Below, one piece after another: positions 37,894-47,830 of a DNA stretch of 64,000 bases. The first letter of the stretch is position 1. Every line of letters starts with the position of its first letter. Both the position numbers and the translations under genes were made by a program. This DNA comes from Scortum barcoo (taxonomy: Eukaryota; Chordata; Actinopteri; Centrarchiformes; Terapontidae), in NCBI GenBank assembly GCA_023238725.1, contig CM041553.1, forward strand, positions 11,215,055 to 11,279,054, written 5' to 3'. The notes beneath the pieces are model-generated. The model worked only from the letters and a program-made list of their open reading frames with translations, was not told where the DNA came from and did no database searches.

Positions 37894-40800
37894 TCACCTA
37901 CACCTGGAACGGGTGGCCTCCAGGGCCTTCTGATGCCTCCGTTTGTTGAACCTCTTGACGTAGTTGTTGCTTTGCAGGAGACCATCTCCGGGCTTCACCT
38001 TTACCCCCAAGGAGGTTCAGGAGGTCACTGGGAAGATGGCGCCTCCGGTGGTAGATTTGGCCCATTATAATGTATCTGGTCCCTTGGGAAAACATAGGGG
38101 AAATGTTGAAGTGGCTGGGAAAAGTGCTAAGTCCAGCAATTTTCATGTTTGCACTAAACAGTTGTTATTGATTTTGCTGAATTTAAGAAACCAGAATTCC
38201 CTCATCCCACACAGAATACTTTGGTGGAAACTTGTTTTAGGCTTCTTAACTTATTGGTCTGGACATTTCAGTACATATACCATAATACATTATTTCTGTT
38301 CTAAAAATGACTTTAAGAATCAATGAATGGATTTTCTTTTCAGTTTGTTCATCTCAGTACTTAACAACAAAGTAGTATAATAAGTATACTAAATAGATAG
38401 ACTTATGGTCTTTCACTATGCTAAACAGATTTTCACATACAGGTTTTTGAGCAACCCTGCTCCACTCACCCAGCTTGATGTCAGGGCAGGACTTGCTGCA
38501 CTTGTAGGTGTCCAGGACCAGAAGACGAACTTTGAAGAAAAAGCTGTCTGGTGTCACATAGAGACGACTCATTTTGTAGAAGCCATCGCTGCTCACCATC
38601 AGGGTAATGAGGCGAATTCCTTTGCGCAACACATCAATGTCATGAACTATCCCATTGATAGCTGTTAAAGAGATGTGCAAAACATCACGTTAAATGTTGG
38701 AAATTCATACAAATATGACCACATTGGGAATATTGTTTGGATGTATGTTTTTTTCTTGCTAACTGTGATATGAGGAGATTGATGCCCCTGTGTGTCCAGT
38801 GAATATGAAGCTATAGCCAGTTGCTAAGCTAACTGGCTGCTTGCTGAAGGTTCATCAATGAGGTATCAGTGTTTTCACCATATTTCTCAAAATGTCTAAC
38901 TACTATATTTCTACTATTATAGTATCAAAACCTGACCAATCAGTACTAAAAGAAAGAAAGACTGAAAATCATCAGCTCATTGAAACACTGACATTTACGT
39001 TGACCGGTCAATGCTTCATAAGCCATTCTTACATTTGACTTTTACCTCTTTACCTTTACAAACTCCATCAGTGGGTACATACCAAACTCACTGTAGCAGT
39101 AATACTCCCTCTCATCCTTCTCCTTCCTGCACTCGCTCATGCAGAAGGCATCATGTGTGAAGTCAGACTCTGGAGAAAAAGACAAGCAGAGGACAGGGTG
39201 GAGGGATGAGACGAAGCGAGAATGACTGTCCAGCGCCATTAGAAAAGGACAATTTTGTCATTAGGCATTACATTCCTCTGCATGGGACTGGATAAGGCAG
39301 TTTGTGTGATGGGATCACATTCATGTTGCATTTGCTATCTAAATTACAATATCAGAACCTTCTCACTTGCTTTGTATACACTTCATTACAGACTCTTGTT
39401 TCCAAACGTCTGCACACAAAGAGAAATGCTGACAGCCAGATTTGAGGGAAGTGGTTACAATTAGTGGCAGGAGGTGTTCACAAACCATCACTGTCATTAT
39501 CACTCTCTGTGTGAACTCTATGAACTTACTGTGTGTCTATGATATCACTGTATGGCTGACTTATTTCCACAAAGGTAAAAATAAATGTATGAGATATTTT
39601 TTAACCAGAGACATTGCAATGACATGGTCAGCATGATAAACCCATTACAGAAGGCCACCAGGATACACCAACAAATTTTCCCTTTGATTTATTTTTCCTT
39701 TTGTTCAAAGGCCTTTTGTAATTTTGCAGTTTTATCAGGACTGAGGTAAAATCCAGATCAAATGTTACAATATGCTTTGTCTGTTTTAACCTTGCAGGAA
39801 AAGGATTTTACATTAGAACAACTGATATTCATATGCAACATTTTTTCATTAATTAACTAATAAATTATTACTACTATTACTACTTAATTACTTATTAAGC
39901 TAAGTGTTTACTGTTTATTTTTCATCTGTGTGCTTCTTCTATCTGTGTGTGCTGCTTCTCTTATGTGCTGCTGGAAACTTAAATTTCCCCTAAGGGAGTC
40001 ATCCCAAAGGGATCAATAAAGTCTAAGTCTACTCTTACATAATTTCAATATTTAGAACATGTGTAACTCTCCAGTGATGAAAAAATGAAACAGCTCAAGC
40101 GCAATAAAAATCACATCATTCACTATTCAAACATCCTCAATATGTGGATGACTGTGTGTTAATACAGAAATCCTCCCGTACCTCGCCTCAGGACGTCGAA
40201 CTGGTACAGCAGGACTGGAGGAGCGCCGATTGAAGACAACAGGTGGGCGGCTGTTGTTCCGGGTTGCAGCACCAATACCTGACTGATACAGACTAGACTT
40301 CCCCGGCCGGTTCTCTTCTGGGTCCAGCCGTCGGTTGGGGGGATCTTTGCGTGGGGAAGGGGCTGGTTGGTGCGCCTGAGCTTGAGCCTGTGTGTGGGGT
40401 TGAGCTTTTGGTCTGGTGTTGGGGTGCAGGTCTGGTTCATTCTGCTGAGGAGGATTAATGTTGGATAGGGTGTCCTGGTTAGTTTTCTGCATGGTGCGGT
40501 TGGTGGAAGCACCTGCAGCTCCTGTCAGAGGGTTTTTAGGAAGCAGGCCAGCAATGTCTCCCCTGTTTTTTTCACTGTTGTGCTCCACCAGACGGTCACT
40601 CTTGGGCCCCTTTTTGCTCTTGTTGTGGGGACTGTGGCGAGGGATGGGGGCCAGGTCACTGTGCTTTGGCCAGACAGCGGAGGGTAGTGGATGGAGGGTG
40701 AATTTAGAGTCGCTGGTCTTGCTGCTCTTCTCCAGAAGCTCGTTGATGGGCAGGGAGGGCTCTTTAACTACCAACCAGCTCTGGTTGCTCGGAGCTGGAT

Positions 40801-41681
40801 CCACAAAGCTAGTCTGACCCTTTTCTATCAGGGTGTACAGCTCTGGGTGGACACAAAACAAAAGCTGCACTTCGGTTAGGCATTTACTTTAATTTGAGCA
40901 GCTAATGTAATATCAAAGGCCCACTGCTGCTACAGCAAGCTACAACAATGGATTCAACTTAGATAATAAACGTGGATGTTTCTTGGAAATTAGAATATTT
41001 CATGGTTTAGGATCTTTAACTTAATTAATAAAGTCATTGACAAATGTCTTAGTTAACGTCTCAACTGGAAGTTTATCAGTGACTTTCATCATGCGAACTC
41101 GACATTTTATTCTGCAGTATAACACTCACTGACCATAACATCTGTGGGCTGAAAATGTCTAACTTGATAAGAATCTAAGATATATGTTTTCAAAATCAAT
41201 CAAAGTTATATAGTGATGTCAACTCACTTGGCATTTTATTGAAATCTCATTAAATAATCTTTTTGGGATGTCACATGAGAAGTATGCAGAAAAAAATGTC
41301 ACAGATTATTAGACTTTTTCGTAGGATTTTTCTAGAAATACTTTTTGACCAATAACAGAATTAAACTGATGTAATGTATATTGGATTGTTGACATCCAAA
41401 GCAACCGATCCTTCACTGTGGAACAGTAAATAACAGCATGCTGTTGTGATATTATACTTGCACAAATAATAAAGCTCATTCAAAAACCAAAACAAATCAA
41501 GCATGTAAGGAAGCATGTAGGTATAAAAAATAAAATCCCCCAACATGTAAAAATGTAGAAAGCTGCAAATCCTTGCTATCCTTAGTGATATAAAATGTTC
41601 ACACTCACCGTTGACAACATGGTCCTCTGTCTTGTAAAGAGGAAGCCCCAGAAACAGGAGACACAGAATAATTCCTGTCAT
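37894..41681 (-). CDS. C17orf58: C17orf58 (UPF0450) homologue, secreted protein; frame broken at least once
   Basis: Minus-strand exons: 41609-41681 (start ATG at 41681; signal peptide MTGIILCLLFLGLPLY), 40182-40842 (Pro/Gln/Asn-rich, disordered), 39083-39169 (Cys-rich, FCMSECRKEKDEREYYCYSEF), 38470-38661 (INGIVHDIDVL, GFYKMSRLYVTPDSFFFKV) and 37894-38082 (GTRYIIMGQIYHRRRHLPSD). The order and motifs match human C17orf58. The Cys pattern and strand-rich end suggest a netrin/TIMP-like fold; that is inference and the function is unknown. As given, the last exon leaves frame at a run of five C (38004-38008, plus strand). The family-like tail (NNYVKRFNKRRH) lies one frame over and stops at 37894; the literal frame stops at 37898. 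The exon 2 to 3 join is also out of phase with the best splice sites. The gene is either slightly mis-sequenced or decaying. Confidence 0.85.
39985..40030 (+). repeat. LINE/SINE 3' tail inside C17orf58 intron 2
   Basis: The sequence ending CCCAAAGGGATCAATAAAGT, preceded by AATTTCCCCTAAGGGAGTC, is the standard 3' end of an abundant fish retroposon family. Only the tail is recognisable. Confidence 0.55.
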
Positions 41682-41740
41682 CCTGGATGTATAGTGTGGA
41701 TACACGGTTTAAGTCTGCTACAGAGCAGGGATTCCCGAGA

Positions 41741-41748
41741 CTTTTATA
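41741..41748 (-). promoter_or_regulatory. TATA box of the C17orf58 homologue
   Basis: On the minus strand this reads TATAAAAG, 60-67 bases before the ATG at 41681. That spacing would place transcription start near 41715 with a leader of about 30-35 bases. A GC-rich GCGGGCG lies just upstream. This is a motif match only. Confidence 0.55.
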
Positions 41749-43278
41749 ACGCCCGCTCAGGAATGAGATGGGATGGGGTGGAAAGGGAAGTGGTGGGACG
41801 TCCCTAACACAGAAATAAACAAGTTGACACGACACTCCTTTCATTCATAAATGGATTCTAAAAAGGCTGTTGTTTATAATATAAAAGGGAAAATGTGACT
41901 CTGTGTAGGTATTCCCTGTTGTTTACCCCGTAGGACTTCATTTATAGGGAACTAGGATTACTGTCTGGTATGTTGTACAGCAGAATGTTCAAAATTTTAA
42001 ATATTGTATTACTTAAGTATTTAGTAGTTGGGTTTACTTGATTATTTGAAATGTTAGTAGACAATATGAAATACACTCTACTTAAAGAAGTGGCAACAAC
42101 TACTAACATTAGCCAGCCTTGATGCTCAGTGAAGGTTGACCTGGGTGTATTTACTAACATGAGTCTTCACTGCCCTCTCGTGGTCACTATGTGGATCTGG
42201 AGCACATCATTGGTGTGAATGCTGAAAGCATTCAAACCTATGTTCTTCTACAAAAAAATTCTTTATTATTATTATTCCGCCGACTTTTTTGGCACTTAAC
42301 TCCTTCCACATTTTTCATCGTAGAAACGTCATTCAAACATCAAAACGTTCAGCTCGTTCAGCTCGATTAGGACATTGGAGCTATTACTTTTCTCATTCCT
42401 AACATTCAAACTTTCCGAAATATTCCAGGTTTTTCAGGAATTTTTTCCCATTCAAATGAATGGACGGAATCTTCAAAATCTTCCCGTTTTCACACATTTT
42501 CACACTTTTTCAGCTCCTCACCATTCATTCATACTTTCAGCTAGAAAGTCCATTCAAATATCAAAATGTTCCACATCTTTCAGGGATTCAGGATATCATT
42601 CAACTTTTCAAATCCAATTCAAACTTTTCAAAATATTCAACTTTGTTTGAGGTCAAGTTTTGGCAAAATGTTCAAAACTAGAAGTGGGTGACATCATCAG
42701 CTAGAGTGGAGAGGAGCTGTGAAAATCTTGTGAAAAGTCTCTTTTCAACTCGCTCTCATTCCCACAAAGTTTACTCTACATAGATCATTTTTGAAATCAT
42801 TTTATAGGTAAATTTGTGCTGATCACAAAGATGTGTCAGACTAAGCACTAAGCAAACGGACTAAGCAAACTGGCTCCAGACCCCTCCAAGCGAGAGGAGC
42901 ACCAACCAACTGCCCCATCTACTCCCATTATAAATCAGACCTGAGAAGTTGGAAAAAGCTCAAGAATACTTCTTTTTCAAACTGCTCTCATGACCACATT
43001 TTTTGCCCACACACATAAAATCTACATCACTGTGTTCATGAGACTCTTGTCTGTCTAATGCTATCATCAGTTTGAGGATAGGACTTATGGTCTGGCCACA
43101 GGAGGCAGGAGTTTCGAAGAGGTGCGCACCTCAGCTGAATCTCTGTGAATTCAGCTGTCAGAGGCAATAGTGCATGCAGTCACCATGGTAACCAGTGACT
43201 GAAGGTTTCACACACAGCTGATTGAGATGACGTCATTACTGCAGTTTGACTGTGTGTTTACTTACAAGAGGAAATCCC

Positions 43279-43358
43279 ACCACACACACACACACACACA
43301 CACAGACACAGACACACACACACACACACACACACATACACACACACACACACATACA

Positions 43359-43391
<33 letters not shown>

Positions 43392-43471
43392 CACACACAG
43401 CACTTTTACACACACACACACACACACACACATTGCACACACAATGACAACACACACACACACACACACAC
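43279..43471. repeat. Compound (CA)n microsatellite
   Basis: About 190 bases of CA dinucleotides with GA, TA and short unique interruptions. The open Thr-His and Cys-Val frames over it are artefacts. Confidence 0.97.
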
Positions 43472-43570
43472 TTTTGCCAGTCATAACCAGGGCATCAGAT
43501 TAAATAATGGTTTCTTATTCTAATAACTTTTTAGATCTATTTACAAACTTATTTAAGTAATTTTACACAT

Positions 43571-43606
43571 TACACACACATGCACACACACACACACACA
43601 CACAGA
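43571..43606. repeat. (CA)n microsatellite
   Basis: A second, shorter CA tract 100 bases downstream of the compound one, within the same repeat. Confidence 0.9.
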
Positions 43607-44694
43607 GACAGTACGCATAAATCTCTTCCAACTTTGTCAAGCATTTTTAAAGTCTTATTCAAAATTTTAAACAGGACCTGTTTAATGCAGTAATATAGGT
43701 ATTATTTAACTTTTCCACTTTTCCATCTATCTATCATACATCTTCAACTGCTTCTTGTTAATAATTCAAAGACCTTAAAATATTCCACATAATCCTCATT
43801 ACATTTTAGGCATTATTCAACTTCATCACTCAGCTATCCAGTTTAGCGCAAGCCTTTCATTCAACAAATCTTCAGATACTCCACATACTTCATACATTTC
43901 AGGCTTAATTCAACTTCAGCTATCCAGTTTCAGCGTCAGCCTTTCAGCTTTCAGCATTCACACTGCAATTTCTTCAGAAATTGCATTCTCTAGTTACATT
44001 TGTTAAGCTGGTGTTGGTGCATAAACAAAGACTTCTAGAGTAAACTTTTAAAATACAGTAATTAAACTGAAGCAATAAAATACATAATTTAGTGTCTAAT
44101 TGTTCTGTATAGTTACAGTTTTTGAACCATACAGTGGAAAATACATACAGGGATTCTGAAATATTGCTACATGCAGCCTGTAGAAACAGTTATCAGCAAA
44201 ATATTGTGAGTAAAGAAAGAAATAGATCAAAAAACACAAAATTAATGCTAACCTTACACCAAATTACTTTTCAAGTGATTTCACTGTCACCAACAACACC
44301 AACAATTTCAAATTAAAATCTTGCTGGAGCTGTAGCACACTCCTATCATTTCAATTGTTTCATGTAACATCGTCATAAAACTCAATCCAAGCTGTGTTAA
44401 GTCAGTCTTTTTCCCTTATTGACGCTCTGATAAAATATATTATCAGGGGTTTATAGTCTTGCAAAAAGTGAACCTAAATGATGTGAACATTGTCAACAAC
44501 CAATAGGTGTTTCTTTCAGCAAGACCAAACAGGAAGCAGCAAACCGTGTAGCTATATAGGGGACTCTGGGAAGGCACAAGCCACTGCACAAATGACCCTG
44601 ATTCCTAGTTAAAAATATATGCAAAATCTATGGTCTGTGACTAAAATGCCTTTATATGTAAGAGGGTGTCAGACTATTTTCTATAGAAAATATA

Positions 44695-46175
44695 CAGTCA
44701 TGTGAAAAAATTAGGACACTTTATTAAAAAATGTTCACATAACAATTGTCCAATCTTGTTTTTATTTATTTCTGGAAAATAAAGTGATTTAATTGTAACT
44801 AAACAACATAAATGAACATATTTTCACCCATCAAACAAAAGATATGAAGAAAAATGCGTATTTTAATGGAGGAAAAAATTAGGACACCCTACCCCCTAAT
44901 AACTAGTGTTACCCCCTTTGGCTGAAATAACTTCAGTGAGATGCTTCTTGTAGCCATCTACCAGTCTGCCCCACTCCTCAATGCAGAATTCTTTACACTG
45001 TGAGATGTTTGAGGGGTTTCTTGCATGCACAGCCCGTTTCAAGTCACCCCACAGCATCTCAATGGGATTAAGATCCGAGCTTTGACTGGGCCATTCCAGG
45101 ATTCTCCACTTCTTAGTTTTAAGCCAGTCCTTGGTTTTGGTTTATTGTCATGTTGCAGTGTCCAGTTCCAGCTTCAGCCAGCTTTAATTTTTTTACAGAT
45201 GGTTTCACATGTTCTTTCAAGCACCCTCTGATACATGCAGTAGAATTCATGGTGGTGGATTCAATGATGGTGAGCTGGCCAGGTCCTTACTGCAGCAAAG
45301 CATCATCCCCAAACCATGACACTTCCACCTCCATGCTCTCACAGTTGGTATGAGGTTCTTTCCCTGGAATGCTGTATTTGGTTTACGCCAAACATGTCTT
45401 CTGTTCTGGTGTCCAAATAATTCAACTTTAGACTCATCTGTCCAAAGAACATTATTCCAGAAGACCTGGTCTTTGTCTATGTTCTCTCTGGCAAACTTCA
45501 GTCTGGCCTTAATGTTCTTTTTAGAGAGCAAAGGTTTCCTCCTTGCACACCTCCCATGAAAGTCAAACTTGTGTAGTCTCTTTCTGATAGTAGAGTCATG
45601 CACTTTCACATCGACAGTAGCGAGAGTCTGCTGTAGGTCCCGTGATGATATTTTAGGACTTCTTTTGATGACTTCTTTTAGCATCTTGTGGTCTGCTCTG
45701 GGGGTGAACTTGCTTGGACGGCCAGACCTGGGCATGGTGGCAGTTGTTTTGAATGTCCTCCACTTGTAAACAATTTTCCGGATGGTGGAATGGCTGATGT
45801 CAAATTCTTTTGATATCTTTTTAAATCCCTTACCAGACTCATAAGCAGCCACAATCTTTTTTCTGAGGGCCTCAGACAGCTCTTTGGATCTCACCATGGT
45901 ACTCACTCTCACTTCAACAGACAGGGGCACACCAAACAAAATGTCTGAGATTTAAATAGGGCAAGCCTCCTTCAAAATGGTGGGTAACGATGTTCTGATC
46001 ATGTGCACCTGATCTGATACACACATTACTGTGTGTGATTATAGCCATTTTAAGTGGGAAAATATGTGGGGGTGTCCTAATTTTTTCCTCCATTAAAATA
46101 CACATTGTTTGTGTGAACATTTTTTAATAAAGCATTGACTATTTAATGGGGTGTCCTAATTTTTTCACATGACTG
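44695..46175 (-). mobile_element. Tc1/mariner-type transposon (element 1), nearly complete
   Basis: The ends match as inverted repeats beginning CAGTCATGTGAAAAAATTAG, flanked by TA target duplications at 44693-44694 and 46176-46177. Each arm carries a second, inner copy of the motif (GGAGGAAAAAATTAGGACAC near 44870 and its complement near 46075-46095). This is the two-repeats-per-arm arrangement of IR/DR Tc1 elements. The total of 1,481 bases fits one transposase gene, which lies on the minus strand. It sits in the spacer between C17orf58 and KPNA2. Confidence 0.92.
44900..45897 (-). pseudogene. Tc1-type transposase pseudogene (element 1)
   Basis: From the ATG at 45897 the frame encodes paired-type helix-turn-helix DNA-binding segments (SKELSEALRKKIVAAYESGK, SGRPSKFTPRADHKMLKEVI) and the first catalytic block with its Asp (LWTDESKVELFG). 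An extra base near 45336 shifts the frame just after IPTVR, and the literal frame stops at 45247. The third-domain residues continue in another frame with further damage (a stop soon after the shift, and the second catalytic block altered). It is probably inactive. The N-terminal two thirds are uninterrupted, so the copy is fairly young. Confidence 0.88.
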
Positions 46176-46192
46176 TATATTGTATAGTATTA

Positions 46193-46217
46193 TTATATAT
46201 ATATATATATATATATA
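46193..46217. repeat. (TA)n tract beside Tc1 element 1
   Basis: An alternating TA run starting 16 bases beyond the TA target duplication. AT-rich DNA of this kind is a usual Tc1 insertion target. Confidence 0.85.
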
Positions 46218-46509
46218 GTATTTTTATAGTCTTTTCAAAGTCTTGTAGTGTATGGTAGGCATAAGTGTCTACAGTCAAGCTATCAGCTCTGTGAGGATTT
46301 TACTTATGCCAAGTTAACTCTACACTATTTAATTCCTGACCTTCTGCTGTGCAAGAGTCTTTGGAGATCCCCAACAAAGTCCCAGATCAGAGGCAAAATG
46401 GCACTTGCTCCCATGAGTGTTGAACATCTGGATCTGTCTACCAGTCCAAATTCATCGACGGCCTGAAGTCAATAATAATGCAACATATAAAGGAGGAGTC
46501 ATAACACCT

Positions 46510-47830
46510 GTATTAGAACAGGATGATTTTGCAGCCTGGTGGAGACTGGCCTCAGGCTCAGACTGGGGTTGATGATCTTGTCGATCTCATAAGGGCCAAT
46601 GTACCAATGTGGGTGCAGCCAACTTATGGGACTCCACCTGCAGAGGAAAATGACGTGCTGATAACCAGACCTCTGGTCCACCTGTCCAGTGCAGGGGTCC
46701 GGTGACAGTTGGTAATCTGCTGGGTGTGGGCATTGTCCTGGTGAGGGCCGCCCAGGCTTCCTGCCAGATCGGACAAACATGGTGGAGGTGAACATGTAAG
46801 GAGGGCACTGCCACCTCAGTTTCCTGACTGGGGAACAGGGGAGGCTGGAAACCAGAGGAGACCATGAACAGTGACAGTCCAGCGGCGGAGCTGACCTGGA
46901 AGTTGTGGGCGTATTTGATCCATGGCAGGTCGGTGGATCAGGAGGCAGGGTGCTGTGAAGCAACACACCAGAGAGACACCTTCAGACTGTGGTCTGCCGG
47001 CTCCGTCTGGCTGTTAGTCTGGGGATGATAACCAGAGGAGAGACTGGCCGAGGCTCCCAGTGCCTAACAGAATGCTTTTCAGACCTCAGAGGCAAACTGG
47101 GGACCTCAGTCCAAGACAGTGTCCAAGGGGGTACCATGCAGTGGGAAAACGTGTCACTAATAAGTTAGAGTCTCAAGGGCAGAAAGGTAATTTAGACAGA
47201 GGGACAAAAGGAACACCAATGATGGTGAGAATGGTGGTATTACCTTCAGAAAGGGGAAGTTTACGTACAAAAACCATGACAATATTGTGACCAGGGGCAG
47301 GGATGGGTAAGAGACAGAGGAGACCAGCAGGAGTGCTGTGGGATGACTTGCTGCAGGCACAGACAGAGTATGCAGGGACCCCAGGATGACAGGTGACCTT
47401 GGATGAGTGTCCCCACTGGAGTACTGGTGACCTTGCTGCTGGTAAAATGAAGAGTCGGTTGGGAGGGCATTCCTCCAAATAGGCTGGTCTTGCTGAGCCA
47501 TCAATGGGGAAAACTGGCGGGAGAAGATATCAGTCATGACACTCTTGGAGCTGGGTTGGTAGGGCAAGGTATAATTAAACCGCCCCAGGAACAGAACCCG
47601 ACAAGCCTGCTGGGAGTTCAGTCTGTGACCTGAGCGTAGATACGCTAAGTTCTTGTTGGCCGTCCACAAGACACGGCTGTCCCCAACCACTGCCTCCACT
47701 CCTGTAGCGCTAGTACCACAGCCAAAATTCCTGTCCATGGGGGTCAGCTGCCATGAAGTAGTAGGTGCAGGGATGAAATTTCTGGTCAGAGGGTGAGCGC
47801 TGTGAGAGGATGGCCCCAACGCCCAAATCG
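46510..47830 (-). mobile_element. Ty3/Gypsy-type retrotransposon remnant (pol fragment)
   Basis: On the minus strand, 47640-47530 encodes an RNase H-like segment of fish Gypsy elements (WTANKNLAYLRS, RLNSQQACRVLFLGRFNYTL, then FSRQFSP). The stretch 46865-46587 encodes an integrase C-terminal segment (SGFQPPLFPSQETEVAVPS, GGPEVWLSARHFPLQVESHKL). Frames change several times between and within these pieces. No long terminal repeats were recognised. It is an old, dead fragment of about 1.3 kb. Apparent open frames of up to 220 residues are pieces of it, not host genes. Confidence 0.82.

Larger units (their letters stand above)
42213..43963. repeat. Fish interspersed repeat bounded by 17-base inverted repeats
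   Basis: GTGTGAATGCTGAAAGC occurs at 42213-42229 and its exact reverse complement at 43947-43963. Between them lie TTATTATTATTATTCCGCCG at about 42267, long stretches built from CATTCAAA/TTCAGC words, a large CA microsatellite (43279-43471) and an 86-base tandem duplication. Just outside the right copy is the near-palindrome AATTTCTTCAGAAATT. I have seen this sequence family in other percomorph fish genomes but do not know a class name. No transposase is present, so it could be a non-autonomous DNA element or a compound repeat. Short open frames here have no recognised similarity. Confidence 0.6.

Noticed and set aside
41682..41705. Upstream in-frame ATG (MYPHYTSR extension) for the C17orf58 homologue
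   Set aside because: It would put eight residues, including His and Arg, before the signal peptide; the ATG at 41681 gives a normal signal peptide and matches the human start (MT...).
43227..43523. Thr-His repeat and Cys-Val repeat open frames
   Set aside because: Pure microsatellite artefacts on both strands.
43757..43932. CRISPR-like array
   Set aside because: Only two imperfect copies, no short uniform repeats with unique spacers, and the genome is eukaryotic.
47157..47819. 220-residue open frame as a possible host gene
   Set aside because: Contains RNase H-like Gypsy motifs only in its first part and then runs out of frame; it is retrotransposon debris.
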